A DNA stretch of 64,000 bases from the NCBI RefSeq assembly GCF_002646595.1, contig NZ_PDUD01000032.1, forward strand, positions 124,001 to 188,000, in the 5' to 3' direction. Source of the stretch: Flavilitoribacter nigricans DSM 23189 = NBRC 102662 (GTDB lineage Bacteria; Bacteroidota; Bacteroidia; Chitinophagales; Saprospiraceae). The notes below the pieces were generated by a model, which was not told the DNA's origin, made no database searches, and worked only from the letters and a program-made list of their open reading frames with translations. The position numbers were made by a program, and so were the translations under genes. Numbering within the stretch: the first letter of the stretch is position 1; each line of letters opens with the position of its first letter. Shown here piece after piece: positions 51,903-60,376 of the stretch.

Positions 51903-53297
51903 ATGGCCCAAAAATATTTCCACGTTATCAGTCCGATCGACGGTTCGGATATTCTACAGAGAGAATTCGCCCAGGCATCCATAATTGAGTCTACCCTGGA
52001 ACAGGCCCGGCAGGCCCAGACCTCCTGGAAACAAACTTCCATTGCCCAAAGAGCGGCCATCTGCCGTCGGGCGGTAGCTTACTTTCTGGAGCACGCTGAC
52101 ATCATCGGCGAAGAGCTGAGCCGACAAATGGGCCGCCCCATACGCTATACACCGATGGAGATCACTAAAGGTTTCCAGGAACGGGCCCACTATATGATCG
52201 ATATTGCCGAGGAGGCTTTGTCCGACATCGCTGTGGAGGAAATACCCGGTTTCCAGCGGTTTATCCGTCGGGATCCATTCGGAGTGGTGCTGGTGCTGGC
52301 TCCCTGGAATTATCCTTACCTCACCTCCGTCAATGCGGTGATCCCGGCCATCATGGCGGGCAACAGTGTGATCCTGAAGCACGCCCAGCAGACCCCGCTT
52401 TGTGCGGAGCGATACGCGGCCGCTTTTGAATATGCGGGTTTACCCGAAGGTGTTTTTCAGTATCTGCATATGTCCCACCCCCAGGTCGCGAGAGTAGTAA
52501 AAGACCCGCGGATCGACCATGTCGCTTTTACCGGATCGGTCGCCGGCGGCCAGGCGGTACAATCGGCTATCAGTGAGCGATTCATTACCGCCGGTCTGGA
52601 ACTGGGGGGTAAGGATCCGGCATACGTACGGGCGGATGCCGATCTGGATTTCGCCGTAGAAAATGTGGTGGACGGCGCCTTTTTTAACTCCGGGCAATCC
52701 TGTTGCGGCATTGAAAGGATCTACGTACACGAAAGCCGTTTCGATGATTTTGTGGAAGCGGCTACCCAACTGACAAAAAGCTACGTGCTCGGGGATCCTT
52801 TGCTTCCCGAAACCACCCTGGGACCGATGGTCCGGATCACCGCTGCCGAATTTGCCAAAGAACAGATCGCAGAGGCGATCCTGCACGGAGCCAAAGCGAT
52901 GATCGATCCCCTGGATTTTCCGGCCCACCAGCCGGAAACACCTTATCTGGCACCGCAGATCCTCATCAATGTGGATCACAGTATGCGCGTGATGCGGGAA
53001 GAGAGTTTTGCCCCGGTAGTCGGGATTATGCCCGTCAAAGACGATGCGGAAGCGATCCGCTTAATGAACGACAGCCGCTACGGACTTACGGCTTCGGTCT
53101 GGACCAAAGATGCAGTAGCCGCACTGCGGATCGGAGACCAGATCGAGACCGGCACCTGGTTCATGAATCGCTGTGACTATCTGGACCCGGCCCTGGCCTG
53201 GACGGGCGTCAAGGATTCCGGCCGCGGCGTAACGCTATCCAGACTGGGTTATGATGCGCTGACGCGGGTGAAGTCATTTCATTTGCGTTTGGGATAA
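51903..53297 (+). CDS. Aldehyde dehydrogenase
   Basis: A 464-residue cytoplasmic enzyme of the NAD(P)-dependent aldehyde dehydrogenase superfamily. I use ATG 51903 (MAQKYFHVISPIDG); an in-frame ATG at 51816 would add 29 residues unlike the family. Catalytic residues are C267 (NSGQSCCGIER) and general base E233 (LELGGKDP); the NAD-binding APWNYPYLTSV and FTGSVAGG segments are intact. In this locus it would oxidise an aldehyde, such as gamma-glutamyl-aminoacetaldehyde, to the acid, paralleling PuuC in putrescine degradation. It precedes a class I glutamine amidotransferase by 86 bases. Confidence 0.92.
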   Translation: MAQKYFHVISPIDGSDILQREFAQASIIESTLEQARQAQTSWKQTSIAQRAAICRRAVAYFLEHADIIGEELSRQMGRPIRYTPMEITKGFQERAHYMIDIAEEALSDIAVEEIPGFQRFIRRDPFGVVLVLAPWNYPYLTSVNAVIPAIMAGNSVILKHAQQTPLCAERYAAAFEYAGLPEGVFQYLHMSHPQVARVVKDPRIDHVAFTGSVAGGQAVQSAISERFITAGLELGGKDPAYVRADADLDFAVENVVDGAFFNSGQSCCGIERIYVHESRFDDFVEAATQLTKSYVLGDPLLPETTLGPMVRITAAEFAKEQIAEAILHGAKAMIDPLDFPAHQPETPYLAPQILINVDHSMRVMREESFAPVVGIMPVKDDAEAIRLMNDSRYGLTASVWTKDAVAALRIGDQIETGTWFMNRCDYLDPALAWTGVKDSGRGVTLSRLGYDALTRVKSFHLRLG

Positions 53298-53383
53298 AAT
53301 CTTTTTTAAACGATATGATCTTTTATAGGATAAAGGTTTGTCCTGTGTCTCAAAGATTTTAATAACTAACTGGAGGTTAATTA

Positions 53384-54073
53384 ATGAAATTAGGACTCTT
53401 ACAATGCGATCACGTCGCCGATCATCTGCTTGCACTGAACGGTGACTACGACGAACAATTTACCAAATTACTTCCGGATTTTGAATGGTCTTATTATGAT
53501 CTCACTGCCGGTCAATTCCCCGCTACCCTCGATGAATGTAACGCTTATCTCTGTACCGGGTCTAAATATTCCGTTTATGATAATATTTCCTGGATCCATC
53601 AGCTCAAGCACATTGTGCGTGAGATCTACTATGAGCAAATTCCCTTCGTCGGCGTCTGCTTTGGTCACCAGATGATAGCACATGCGCTGGGCGGCCGAGT
53701 AGATAAAGGGGCATGTGGTTGGTGCGTTGGCATACATACCTTCAACGTATTACAACGGGAAGAATGGATGGTGCCTTTCCAGCCAGCTTTCAATATACTT
53801 ATGTCCTGCCAGGACCAGGTGCTGGAGTTACCGCAGGACAGTACCGTGCTGGCAGAAACGGCAGATTGTCGGGTGGGCATGTTCCTTGTGGGAGAACGTA
53901 TGCTTGGGGTGCAGGGGCATCCTGAGTTTTCGGTGGCCTATGCACAGTCTTTGATGAAGGGGCGACGGGAGCGGATTGGCGAAGATAAGGTGTTGGTAGG
54001 TTTAGAAAGTCTGTGTTATAGATTGGAAATAGTCATAATCAGGGAGTGGATGATTAAATTCTTAAAGGGGTAG
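53384..54073 (+). CDS. Class I glutamine amidotransferase, gamma-glutamyl hydrolase-like
   Basis: A 229-residue enzyme with a complete catalytic triad: C92 (GVCFGHQM), H179 and E181 (GHPEF). A stand-alone amidotransferase of this size, beside an aldehyde dehydrogenase and a gamma-glutamyl ligase, is best read as a hydrolase that removes the glutamyl group at the end of a gamma-glutamylated pathway, like PuuD, although its sequence resembles the GMP-synthase-type amidotransferase group. A TGGAGG ribosome-binding site lies ahead of the ATG. It is the last gene of the GC-rich part; the AT-rich island starts ~100 bases later. Confidence 0.85.
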   Translation: MKLGLLQCDHVADHLLALNGDYDEQFTKLLPDFEWSYYDLTAGQFPATLDECNAYLCTGSKYSVYDNISWIHQLKHIVREIYYEQIPFVGVCFGHQMIAHALGGRVDKGACGWCVGIHTFNVLQREEWMVPFQPAFNILMSCQDQVLELPQDSTVLAETADCRVGMFLVGERMLGVQGHPEFSVAYAQSLMKGRRERIGEDKVLVGLESLCYRLEIVIIREWMIKFLKG

Positions 54074-54216
54074 TGTTACATAAAGTGTATCAAACGTGCC
54101 GATTAATATGTTAAAGAACATTTTTTCGGAAAAGCCCTCAATGCTGTAGATACAATTTCAATCTTTTTTCAAAAATAATATACAGCTTTGATATGGACAT
54201 GTTCTAATTGTAGAAC

Positions 54217-54742
54217 TGCCGATTCCATTTGCTCATAATATCATCTTTGACCAGGTATAATAGTTTGATTAAGGCATCATCCTAGGTGAAAGCACCTTTG
54301 GTCTTGGCGATTCTTCGTAGCTGCTGATGGAAGCCTTCGATAAGATTGGTGGTGTAATTGACCTTTCGGATCTACGGAATATACTGAAAGTATTTAGAAA
54401 GCTGATCCCAATTCCTGCACCACGAGGCGATAACCACCCTACACTTCTTGCCTAAGGTAGCATCCAGCTTGTCCAGGTTACGCTCGGCCAGATCATTAAT
54501 CCTGTGGCCTGATAGATCAATTTGAGATCCTTTATAAAGGGGCGCACATCTTTTCAGTCGATGTATTTCCGGAAATCGCGGATCTGGTGAAATATGCAAA
54601 GCTGAACTTCAGTTTTGGGGAAGATGCTCTCAATGGACTAAGCAAAAACCGAGAGGATTTCAATACATGCGATGAAAACATCCTGCAAATCCCGGTTTTG
54701 TAGGTCGGTCAGGACTTGGAAAATATTTTTTACGCCTTTCAT
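54217..54742 (-). pseudogene. Degenerate IS256-family (Mutator) transposase fragment
   Basis: Read on the minus strand, the conceptual translation keeps the C-terminal half of an IS256-type transposase: NIFQVLTDLQNRDLQDVFIA, then SIESIFPKTEVQLCIFHQIR, KDLKLIYQAT, NLDKLDATLGKKCRVVIASW, and TTNLIEGFHQQLRRIAKTKG. In-frame stops lie at about 54638, 54554, 54372 and 54282, and one frameshift near 54490 is needed to keep the match. The N-terminal half is missing. No terminal inverted repeats were seen, so this is a decayed insertion-sequence remnant. It touches the stop codon of the next minus-strand gene. Confidence 0.85.
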
Positions 54743-56256
54743 TGGGGAACCATGTAAGGATCTTTTTTATCGTACTCATCCTTTTTTGTCTTCCAGTATT
54801 CTTTAACGGTAATAAGAATGGCGTTTGATCTGGTAGCTGGTAAACGATCATCCGCCAATTGGACCAATTGTCGAAGGTCCGGACTGAGCATCGGTGAAAA
54901 GCCATTCATGTTTTGATCGGTATAGGAACTCAATTGTTTCTTCGCTTCGATTTGATCACGAAGCCGCTTAATCAGTTTTTCATCCGTTAATGTAAAGGAA
55001 ATTCGTTGGTCATTGTAAAAGGAAATAATAATCTGGAGTGTTTCCAACTCATAAGAATGGTTGAGTATTTTTGATTCAACCTGCTCAGTACCGATACTTA
55101 CGATGTCACGGTAATAATATTGATTGGTTATGCCACCTATTTTTTTTTCTAAAATAAAATCATAAAAAAGGCCGTAAATTCCAATAGTTTCGGCGGTCAT
55201 ATAGATGAAATAGATGTAGTATATAGCATACATTGGCGATCCATCATTCACTCGCAAACCTAATTGGTGATTGAAATAATGCTTCTCGAGTATATCTTTA
55301 CCGAGCACTTCATTTGCTTGCACCATCCCCCACTCTTCAATATTTAGCCCTTTAGTTTTTCGACTCTTAAGCGTCCCTTTTAGCGGGATAATCTGGCCGC
55401 CAAGCCTCAGTTCCTGAACAGCTAACCTGTCTAGTGTCAAGATTTCTTCATTTAGCCACTGACTAATCTGCTGATCGGATACCATAATTTGATATGGCAG
55501 GGGGTGATTTTGGTATACTAGCGATTGTAAATAACGTTGTTCTTTTTCAAGGTCTAACGCATAACTATGGAATACAACAACTTTCCTTGATAAAAAAAAT
55601 AGCGGCATTATGACGCTGTTCCGAAATTTATAAAAGCAAATTAGAAAGAGTAGGTTCGCAGGTAAAATCCCTGTCCAATAATAACAGAAATAAACTCCTG
55701 CCAGTATTAAAAAAAACCAGGCAAACTTTTCAAGCCTTCTCTCATGGTATAATTCTTTTTCTGTTTTGAAATCTTCGATTAACTTTTTGTGTCTTCTTGC
55801 CAATTCAGTTTTCGAAAGTCGAAAAAAATAATCCCATTTGTTTAACTGGGTCCCGCTTAATTTCCTTCTTTCTTTTCCGTCGATGAAAAATTTTTTTATC
55901 CCATCCAATACATAAGGAGTTCCTGTTCTAAAAATCGGATAATCATTGAGATCATCACTAATAGTCGGAGTTATATCATTTACTTCAATGATCATAAGTT
56001 CCTCCTCATCGATATCTATTTCTTCAGACTCGAAACGATCTATGGTAAAAATGTTTACACCTAAGTTACCTTTGTAGATTATATAAATCCGATCACTATT
56101 CTGAAGAGATGGTATCATCCAGGCATGTAAAGGGATGTTTAATTTCCTTCGTCTCAAAAAACTTAATATTCCCTTCGGTGCGGATTCCAGACGATTAATT
56201 TGAGTCAGGTATTTCCAAGTATCTTGCTTAATACTTGAGCTTGGAGGAGATGTCAT
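54739..56256 (-). CDS. Novel membrane protein, second gene of a TIR operon
   Basis: A 505-residue protein of unknown function. The start at 56256 is chosen because its ATG overlaps the stop of the TIR gene (ATGA, 56253-56256); a longer start at 56298 would overlap more. Residues 1-175 are soluble and charged; two membrane helices lie at ~178-195 and 196-222; ~340-370 is a further hydrophobic, aromatic-rich stretch (YAIYYIYFIYMTAE). The segment around 378-430 (YYYRDIVSIGTEQ, then ISFTLTDEKLIKRLRDQI) looks like a PH-type beta-sandwich. The C-terminus ends at the junction with the IS256 remnant and might be altered. Translational coupling to a TIR domain protein suggests a membrane effector or partner. 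Confidence 0.75.
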   Translation of the reverse strand: MTSPPSSSIKQDTWKYLTQINRLESAPKGILSFLRRRKLNIPLHAWMIPSLQNSDRIYIIYKGNLGVNIFTIDRFESEEIDIDEEELMIIEVNDITPTISDDLNDYPIFRTGTPYVLDGIKKFFIDGKERRKLSGTQLNKWDYFFRLSKTELARRHKKLIEDFKTEKELYHERRLEKFAWFFLILAGVYFCYYWTGILPANLLFLICFYKFRNSVIMPLFFLSRKVVVFHSYALDLEKEQRYLQSLVYQNHPLPYQIMVSDQQISQWLNEEILTLDRLAVQELRLGGQIIPLKGTLKSRKTKGLNIEEWGMVQANEVLGKDILEKHYFNHQLGLRVNDGSPMYAIYYIYFIYMTAETIGIYGLFYDFILEKKIGGITNQYYYRDIVSIGTEQVESKILNHSYELETLQIIISFYNDQRISFTLTDEKLIKRLRDQIEAKKQLSSYTDQNMNGFSPMLSPDLRQLVQLADDRLPATRSNAILITVKEYWKTKKDEYDKKDPYMVPQ

Positions 56257-57110
56257 CTCAGCAGAAATTTGGTTTTGAAATGAAAGGAAATGGAACAATT
56301 TAGTTGTCCGATCAAATACCCGATCGGTGGTTCAGCAATTGTTGATATCTGGGCTATGAGGTCGTCGGAGGATGTAGATACTGTTCGAAACCTGGTCTCA
56401 TAATAGTCGTGTACAATTAGAGCAATTATAAATAAATTAGTAGGCAAAAGGTCCTTTTCACGCTGAGCTATTTCGAGTCGTTGATATAGTTCTTCTATTT
56501 TTTTAGGACTTAAATTATCCAAAGTAAGATCAACATTTTTTAAAATAGCAATGCAGTACAGCAAGTTGTAAACCGGAACTTCGGGCTCCATTTTTAATTC
56601 ATCCCAGATACGTTTACTAATCTTATTTGTATCTTCTTTTGCAAAGAAAATCTGGTACAGCGCAAGAACTTCATGGACACTATGTTCCTTTTGGAAATGC
56701 CCAAATTTGTTTTGAATTTTCTTTAGATGTTGCAATAATTTAGAATCGCCATTTTCTTTAAAGTAATCTAAAACATGGAGCTTTCTCAGTGAAAAAGGAA
56801 TCTGGCAATTATCCAATCTAACCGGAAGAATATAGACTTGTCCTTCTGGCATCAAACTCGCCTGATCCAATGCAATATTTAGTTCGGCGTGGACATATCC
56901 TTTTTTATGTACTGCTGCATTGGAAAGACAGAAAATAAAAACGTCAGTCTGTTCTATGACCTGCTCAATTTCAGATTTCCATTGTTGGCCTACAATTAGA
57001 TTGACTTCATCGAACCAAGGATTAAAACCGGCCCTTTTCAGGAGATCATACAGGTGGCGAACTATGTCACTGTCTTCTTTTGCATGGGAGATGAAAACTT
57101 TGAATGCCAT
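56253..57110 (-). CDS. TIR domain protein, first gene of a two-gene operon
   Basis: A 285-residue protein. The N-terminal ~140 residues form a TIR domain: KVFISHAKEDSDIV (strand A), PWFDEVNLIVGQQW (BB-loop region), DVFIFCLSN (strand C), and the candidate catalytic glutamate E76 in GYVHAEL, as in NAD-cleaving TIR domains. The C-terminal ~145 residues are helical (VHEVLALYQIFFAKED, then KKIEELYQRLEIAQREKD) with no family I recognise. The stop overlaps the start of the membrane protein gene by four bases. Bacterial TIR proteins often cleave NAD or make cADPR-like signals upon infection. The combination with this membrane protein is not one I can name. Confidence 0.85.
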   Translation of the reverse strand: MAFKVFISHAKEDSDIVRHLYDLLKRAGFNPWFDEVNLIVGQQWKSEIEQVIEQTDVFIFCLSNAAVHKKGYVHAELNIALDQASLMPEGQVYILPVRLDNCQIPFSLRKLHVLDYFKENGDSKLLQHLKKIQNKFGHFQKEHSVHEVLALYQIFFAKEDTNKISKRIWDELKMEPEVPVYNLLYCIAILKNVDLTLDNLSPKKIEELYQRLEIAQREKDLLPTNLFIIALIVHDYYETRFRTVSTSSDDLIAQISTIAEPPIGYLIGQLNCSISFHFKTKFLLR

Positions 57111-57384
57111 CGAAAAATTTTATGAGCTAAAGAATGCAACTTCGTGTGACAGCTATTTAAAGCTGAAAGGCAAACGGAAATTACGAATAACACCACAGAT
57201 CCGATTATAACTTTTGTTATATTCCCAATAATACTGGAAAGCGTAATTATGTAGCGGAAAGTAAACTTCCCTAGGCCCCCGTTATTTTGATAAATGGCCC
57301 TTGGAGTTAGGACGCGCTCTTCTCTTTTTCTCTTTTCCTGCCGGCCTCTTGTAGATCATATGTTAGATCTCAAGAAATTAAATC
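57111..57384. other. Divergent intergenic region upstream of the TIR operon
   Basis: These ~270 bases separate the TIR gene (-) from the TIR-like pseudogene (+) and would hold both promoters. The region is AT-rich and contains a pyrimidine-rich tract (57320-57350). No exact TAnnTTTG element was found. Confidence 0.4.
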
Positions 57385-57932
57385 ATGGCTACCTTAAGGC
57401 ACAAAGTTTTTGTTAGTTATCATCACGCCAATGATCAGGTCAATTGCGATCAATTTGAAACATTGTTTGCAGATACCCATCAGATCACGGTCACTAAGTG
57501 TGTACGGATTAGTGAAATAGACCCATACCAGAATGCCGAACGCCTCGGGCAGATCATCAGAGATCAATATTTAAGAGATATCATGGTGACGGTCGTGTTG
57601 ATCTTACAGAGACCTGGAAGCGGAAATATGTTGACTGGAAAATTGGGGCCAGTATCCGAAACGCGAAGAACAACGCCCGGTCAGGTCTGTCGGGGATTTT
57701 TCTGCCCAGTCATGGCAACCACGGCGAAATAAGGTATGATCCTTATTCGATCCCACCACGATTACACGATATTGGTTGTTGTGGTTTTGCGAAATTATAT
57801 CATTGGTCTGATGATTCTTCTACTGTTCAAAATTGGATACATGAGGCTTTCACTTGTCGTTTTAAAGTTAATCCCGATTACTCCTATACGACATTTAGGA
57901 AAAACCGCTTGGGAGTGCAGTGGCAGAGGTAG
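57385..57932 (+). pseudogene. Frameshifted TIR-like (MTH538/DUF1863-type) gene
   Basis: ATG at 57385 opens RHKVFVSYHHANDQ and continues through a strand pattern to MVTVVLI at about 57603. There the frame is lost, but it resumes one base out with TETWKRKYVDWKIGASIRN, LSGIFLPSHGN, YDPYSIPPRLHD, CCGFAKLYHWSDD, and ends at the TAG at 57930-57932. Together this is a complete ~182-residue domain of the TIR-like family seen in ThsB-type and other defence proteins. One missing base near 57604 explains the break. It is either a recent inactivating mutation or a sequencing error. Confidence 0.8.
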
Positions 57933-57963
57933 ATCTTTGAGTGAATAGAATTACCTGCCGAAA

Positions 57964-58677
57964 TCACTCAGTCCCATTACTAAAACTACTAATTTCATTC
58001 AATAGATTTAGTAGATTGAAAACAATTCGATTACGTTGAACACTGGCGTCATTAAACGCAATGATTCCGATCATCTCATCTTGTTTCAATTTACTGTGCT
58101 GATTTTTAAGCATAAAGATTGGGTTTTGAAAAAGTTCTAGTGCAGCATCGGTCTTAATGATATTCTCCAACTCATTGATCGCCCTTTCGGTGCGGGCATG
58201 GCTCACCAACTCTTTAATCCTTGCAAATTTTGGTGCTAAACTTTCAGCCAAACTCACTTGCAGGAACTGCTCCAGGAAGGCAAATAGCTTATCTTTACCA
58301 TTTGGTGAAAAATACCGTATAGCCTGATATTTGCTCAGTTTGTACTGGCCGGTGTCAAGCCTGCTGATCGGGATATCATCCAACAGGATCGGTATAATGT
58401 AGGCAGTCTCATGCTCTCGTTTGGTGACCTCTTCCAATGCCAACCTGATCTCCGTATGGACATAGCTACTCACAGGCAGCAACTGGTCGGAAAAACAGAT
58501 AAAAAAGAGCTTGGCTTTTTTTATGGCCAGTTGAATATGGCTTTCCCATTCCGCACCCGGCGGCAGGTCGGATTCGTCCATCCAAGGATCGAAGTTCATG
58601 GTTTTGAGTTCATTGAATAAGGATCGGACGCGTTGCTTGTCGTTGGAGGCGTGGGCCAGGAAGATGGTTTTGGTCAT
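57964..58677 (-). CDS. TIR domain protein with C-terminal effector-associated domain (EAD11-like)
   Basis: A 237-residue protein starting at the ATG at 58677 (a longer frame to 58779 gives a non-family extension). The TIR domain covers residues 1-~140: KTIFLAHASNDKQRV, PWMDESDLPPGAEW, and the candidate catalytic E76 in SYVHTEI. Residues ~150-230 match the layout of effector-associated domain 11: IKELVSHARTERAINELE, a central FMLKNQHSKLKQDEMIGI segment, and RNRIVFNLLNLLNEI. EADs recruit effectors to NTPase-based or other conflict systems through like-with-like pairing. Here it is expected to be the effector. A partner with the same EAD is not visible in this window. Confidence 0.82.
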   Translation of the reverse strand: MTKTIFLAHASNDKQRVRSLFNELKTMNFDPWMDESDLPPGAEWESHIQLAIKKAKLFFICFSDQLLPVSSYVHTEIRLALEEVTKREHETAYIIPILLDDIPISRLDTGQYKLSKYQAIRYFSPNGKDKLFAFLEQFLQVSLAESLAPKFARIKELVSHARTERAINELENIIKTDAALELFQNPIFMLKNQHSKLKQDEMIGIIAFNDASVQRNRIVFNLLNLLNEISSFSNGTE

Positions 58678-58730
58678 GTTTGAGCAATTAAGGTTGTAAG
58701 TCAGCTTCGGTTTGGATGTGATCAATATAA

Positions 58731-58762
58731 TAAAAAAAGGAACTATCTGAAAAGATAGCTCC
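58731..58762 (-). terminator. Intrinsic terminator (minus strand) after the SPOR-like gene
   Basis: On the minus strand, GGAGCTATCT pairs with AGATAGTTCC (one G-U pair) and is followed by seven Ts. It lies between the SPOR-like gene and the TIR-EAD gene, so these have separate transcripts. Confidence 0.85.
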
Positions 58763-58786
58763 CTCAAGGGCCAAGACAAAAAAAGA

Positions 58787-59500
58787 TTATGAACTGGTAA
58801 TATTTATTCTTTCTAAGCCCCAGGTCTTAATAGGGAAACAACCGGAAAAATGACGTTTTAATACTGATACCTGCCTGCGAGCAGAAGTTAGGTCCTGAAA
58901 TTGTCCGATCAATACCTTATAGGAAGTCTTGCTGCCCTGCTTTTGCACTCCCACGAATAAGTCCTGTTGTGTAAATCTAAGTTTGTTTCCCTCGATGAAG
59001 ATTATGGCATTTTGCAGATCTGAGAAGGAAGCAACCTGATTACTGTAGATGAAATCCGAGACGGTAGATATTTCCAAAGGCACCTGACGTTCTTCATGAT
59101 AGGCGGTGGTTAAGTCTTGGTGCGAATCAATTATCTTATCTGGCTTTACCGTTGACTGGAGTCGGGAAGGTAAGTGAGTAAAGCCTGGCTTTCTATCGGC
59201 GAAGTATGCAGGGTAGATGGTAAACCATGCAGGATCAATACCATTATCGTTGAGCTGAATAGCATTGAATTCTGCGTTAGGCTGTTTCTTTTGCAGCAGT
59301 AGGTTACTGACCTTGGTAAATAAGCTACCATCGGATAATTTGGAAAAAGCAACGACAATAGCAAGGCATATTAACAAAAGTAGGGTTCTCTGAGCACTCA
59401 ACTGAAATGGGCTCTTGCTTTTATTCCCCTGTTGTTTGAGCTTCAAGCAGACCAGTACAACGGCGATAACGGTGCAGACGAGGATCTTGAAAATAGTCAT
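58787..59500 (-). CDS. Membrane protein with C-terminal SPOR-like domain
   Basis: A 237-residue protein; ATG 59500 gives a hydrophobic N-terminus, while the frame is open to 59578. Two membrane segments lie at residues 3-20 and 38-53, followed by a ~140-residue soluble region and a C-terminal stretch of SPOR type (YKVLIGQFQDLTSARRQVSVLKRHF). SPOR domains bind septal peptidoglycan stripped of stem peptides. Here the protein may be a cell-wall or envelope factor; it has no recognisable enzyme motif. It has its own terminator and is AT-rich like its island neighbours. Confidence 0.7.
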   Translation of the reverse strand: MTIFKILVCTVIAVVLVCLKLKQQGNKSKSPFQLSAQRTLLLLICLAIVVAFSKLSDGSLFTKVSNLLLQKKQPNAEFNAIQLNDNGIDPAWFTIYPAYFADRKPGFTHLPSRLQSTVKPDKIIDSHQDLTTAYHEERQVPLEISTVSDFIYSNQVASFSDLQNAIIFIEGNKLRFTQQDLFVGVQKQGSKTSYKVLIGQFQDLTSARRQVSVLKRHFSGCFPIKTWGLERINITSS

Positions 59501-59890
59501 ATGGCATGGATTTGAGTGTAGTTTAATCGAAGATTCACCAGTACTGATGAAAATTCCATGCCAGGAAAATATCTGCACTTTTATTTTGACTTAAATAATT
59601 GATTTTCAGTTTTTTAATTGGGTGTAAAATTTTTTTATTATAAATTAAATCTTTTAGAATTCCTGCGAAAAACGAATTTTCTGTCGAGAAATCCGAAAGA
59701 AATTAGAATACGATCTTAGCGTATTCAAGACGGAACCAGGCCGAAAAAATTAGACCTCCTGTAATTCTTTACAGAAGGTCTTCGACAAATGGAGATGAGT
59801 ATTATGCAACTTTAAAACCAGTGAACCAACCTAATTAATTCAAGCTTACTTTGGGATTTTATTCTACGGTCTCGACGATGGGTTGAATGT
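59501..59890. other. Intergenic region, only a terminator recognised
   Basis: About 390 bases between two minus-strand genes. It holds the terminator at 59743-59781, which serves the upstream gene, and presumably the promoter of the SPOR-like gene. The stretch 59590-59660 is extremely AT-rich. No gene is seen. Confidence 0.5.
59743..59781 (-). terminator. Intrinsic terminator (minus strand)
   Basis: On the minus strand, AGACCTTCTGTAAA and the matching TTACAGGAGGTCT form a stem with one mismatch, followed by AATTTTTTC. It ends the transcript of the small membrane protein gene at 59891-60376. Confidence 0.8.
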
Positions 59891-60376
59891 TCATTTCAGG
59901 TCGATAATGATCTGACTGGTCCCGGGCCTTCTTGTTATTTTTACAACCAGGTGATTTTGCTTTTGTAACGTATCCTGAAATACCACGGTGATTGCCGGAC
60001 TTTTCACATAATCAATACCAATTATACTGGATTGGTCATGTTTCAAGTCTAGCTTCAATTGTATCATATTATTGCCGGCAACTGTTGTATTGGTATGAAT
60101 AATCTTCGTGTGATAGCTGACCGGCACTTCCGGATTTGGCGCAGGGAGGTCGTTCAGTTTGTCTTGTGCCGGAAAAAGGAAAATGGCAATTGCGCTTGTA
60201 AAGCCAAGCAGCAAATTCTTCTTAAAATCAAATGAGCTGCCTAAATATTCTTCTTCCGCTTCTTCAATGACTGCTCCGAATAATCGTTTTACTTTTTGTA
60301 ATGGAGCACGATGAGCGCGCTTATCACCTAGGGTGGATAATAGCATTCTGATAATCGTTATTAGATTGAACTCCAT
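59891..60376 (-). CDS. Small single-pass membrane protein of unknown function
   Basis: A 161-residue protein with a basic, amphipathic N-terminal ~50 residues, one membrane helix at about 53-70 (LLLGFTSAIAIFLFP) and a ~90-residue beta-rich C-terminus (VVFQDTLQKQNHLVVKITRRPG, then QIIIDLK). The C-terminal region may be extracytoplasmic. I do not recognise a family. It lies in the AT-rich island, with a terminator behind it and the ~1-kb gap in front of it. Confidence 0.6.
   Translation of the reverse strand: MEFNLITIIRMLLSTLGDKRAHRAPLQKVKRLFGAVIEEAEEEYLGSSFDFKKNLLLGFTSAIAIFLFPAQDKLNDLPAPNPEVPVSYHTKIIHTNTTVAGNNMIQLKLDLKHDQSSIIGIDYVKSPAITVVFQDTLQKQNHLVVKITRRPGTSQIIIDLK

Noticed and set aside
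57736-57948. Independent small membrane protein following the TIR-like frame
   Set aside because: It lies in the wrong frame over the second half of the frameshifted TIR-like gene, whose correct frame gives clear family motifs.
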